From a virus, in IMG/VR virus record IMGVR_UViG_3300009285_001487, positions 1 to 29,980 of that record: 29,980 nucleotides of DNA, one strand, 5' to 3'. Position 1 is the stretch's first letter. Each line of letters begins with the position of its first letter. Made by a program: the position numbers and the translations under genes. A model generated the notes under the pieces. It was not told where the DNA came from, searched no databases, and was given only the letters and a program-made list of their open reading frames with translations. Positions 29,676-29,980 of the stretch are shown here, piece after piece.

Positions 29676-29915
29676 ATGATGACAAAACGGAGTGAAAACA
29701 GAAAAATTAAGGCAAAAGAGAGATATTGGGACGGGATATTGCGTCCTTTTAACCATTTTTGCAAGTCAACGAAGAAAGAAATAAAAAAACAAATGGAAGG
29801 AATGATGTACGGAGTTAGACCGAAAGACCCGATAGACAGGTTTGAACACCTGTTCTTTTGGTGGGCTAAACTTTTCATTATTTTATTTGCACTTAAAGGC
29901 ATGGGGATAATTTAG
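29676..29915 (+). CDS. Small basic protein with C-terminal membrane helix
   Basis: 79 residues from the ATG at 29676 (or 78 from 29679). The N-terminal 50 residues are strongly basic (TKRSENRKIKAKERYWDG); a hydrophobic helix (residues 60-78, FFWWAKLFIILFALKGMGII) ends the protein. It follows the endolysin directly. It may be a second holin, spanin-like or regulatory lysis protein; the sequence alone does not say. Confidence 0.55.
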   Translation: MMTKRSENRKIKAKERYWDGILRPFNHFCKSTKKEIKKQMEGMMYGVRPKDPIDRFEHLFFWWAKLFIILFALKGMGII

Positions 29916-29927
29916 GGGGTGAGCATC

Positions 29928-29980
29928 ATGGCAAAAATTACATTATCAGAAGTTTTCAAAAAACAGTTAAGGATTATTGG
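29928..29980 (+). CDS. Partial gene at the right edge
   Basis: The ATG at 29928 has GGGGGTGAG at 29915-29923 as ribosome site. 17 codons are visible (AKITLSEVFKKQLRII...), basic and helical. The function cannot be told from this piece. Confidence 0.6.
   Translation, partial: MAKITLSEVFKKQLRII

Noticed and set aside
1-29980. Recoded stop codon (TGA read as an amino acid)
   Set aside because: TGA serves as the stop in many ATGA junctions, so the standard bacterial code fits.

Overview
The window is part of a tailed double-stranded DNA phage genome (Caudoviricetes). All genes I accept lie on the + strand, most are packed with ATGA stop/start overlaps, TGA acts as an ordinary stop, and the DNA is AT-rich. 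The promoters look sigma70-like (TTGACA/TATAAT) and many structural genes have strong GGAGG ribosome sites. The host cannot be named from the sequence. Terminase, portal, scaffold, major capsid, an adaptor-like protein, a probable beta-propeller tail-nozzle protein, fibre-like proteins, probable ejection proteins, and no tape measure or sheath gene in the window together suggest a short-tailed, podovirus-like virion.

Region 1 (1-3851) is a sugar operon. It holds the end of a GHMP kinase of the heptose-kinase type, a short sugar-phosphate nucleotidyltransferase, a zinc-ribbon protein, an NAD-dependent epimerase/dehydratase and the two halves of a split transketolase. Two HNH endonuclease genes sit between these genes. 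The set fits synthesis of a nucleotide-activated heptose-like sugar, with transketolase supplying sedoheptulose 7-phosphate; this is inference. Region 2 (3852-5188) has its own promoter, a protein with a RAMP/Cas7-like glycine-rich C-terminus, a 231-bp array of GGNNN pentamers with five evenly placed GGCAG landmarks, and a small phage protein.

Region 3 (5200-13431) is the packaging and head module: small and large terminase, a zinc-knuckle protein, a membrane protein, portal, scaffold, major capsid and two further head or decoration candidates. Region 4 (13468-19258) carries two FkbM-type methyltransferases, a GroES/GroEL pair, a GT8-like glycosyltransferase, a third HNH gene, a small protein and a GT4 glycosyltransferase. 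With region 1 this looks like a phage-encoded glycan-building programme plus a dedicated chaperonin. Region 5 (19336-26365) holds virion surface, adaptor, nozzle and fibre genes, including three tandem fibre-tip-like paralogues that begin with a shared cassette. Region 6 (26385-29980) has a tiny membrane protein, two probable ejection proteins, an XhlA-like holin candidate, a CHAP endolysin and two further genes.

Three non-coding sites (before the small terminase, the scaffold and the first ejection protein) share one promoter-plus-RNA architecture: -35, 17 bp, -10, 6 or 7 nt, a 5-bp hairpin with a 7-nt loop and compensatory stem changes, exactly 9 nt, GAATNAGAAG, then a second hairpin that is a terminator in two copies. 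This looks like a phage-specific late leader RNA. Together with the pentamer array next to the RAMP-like gene, it is the best candidate here for undescribed biology.
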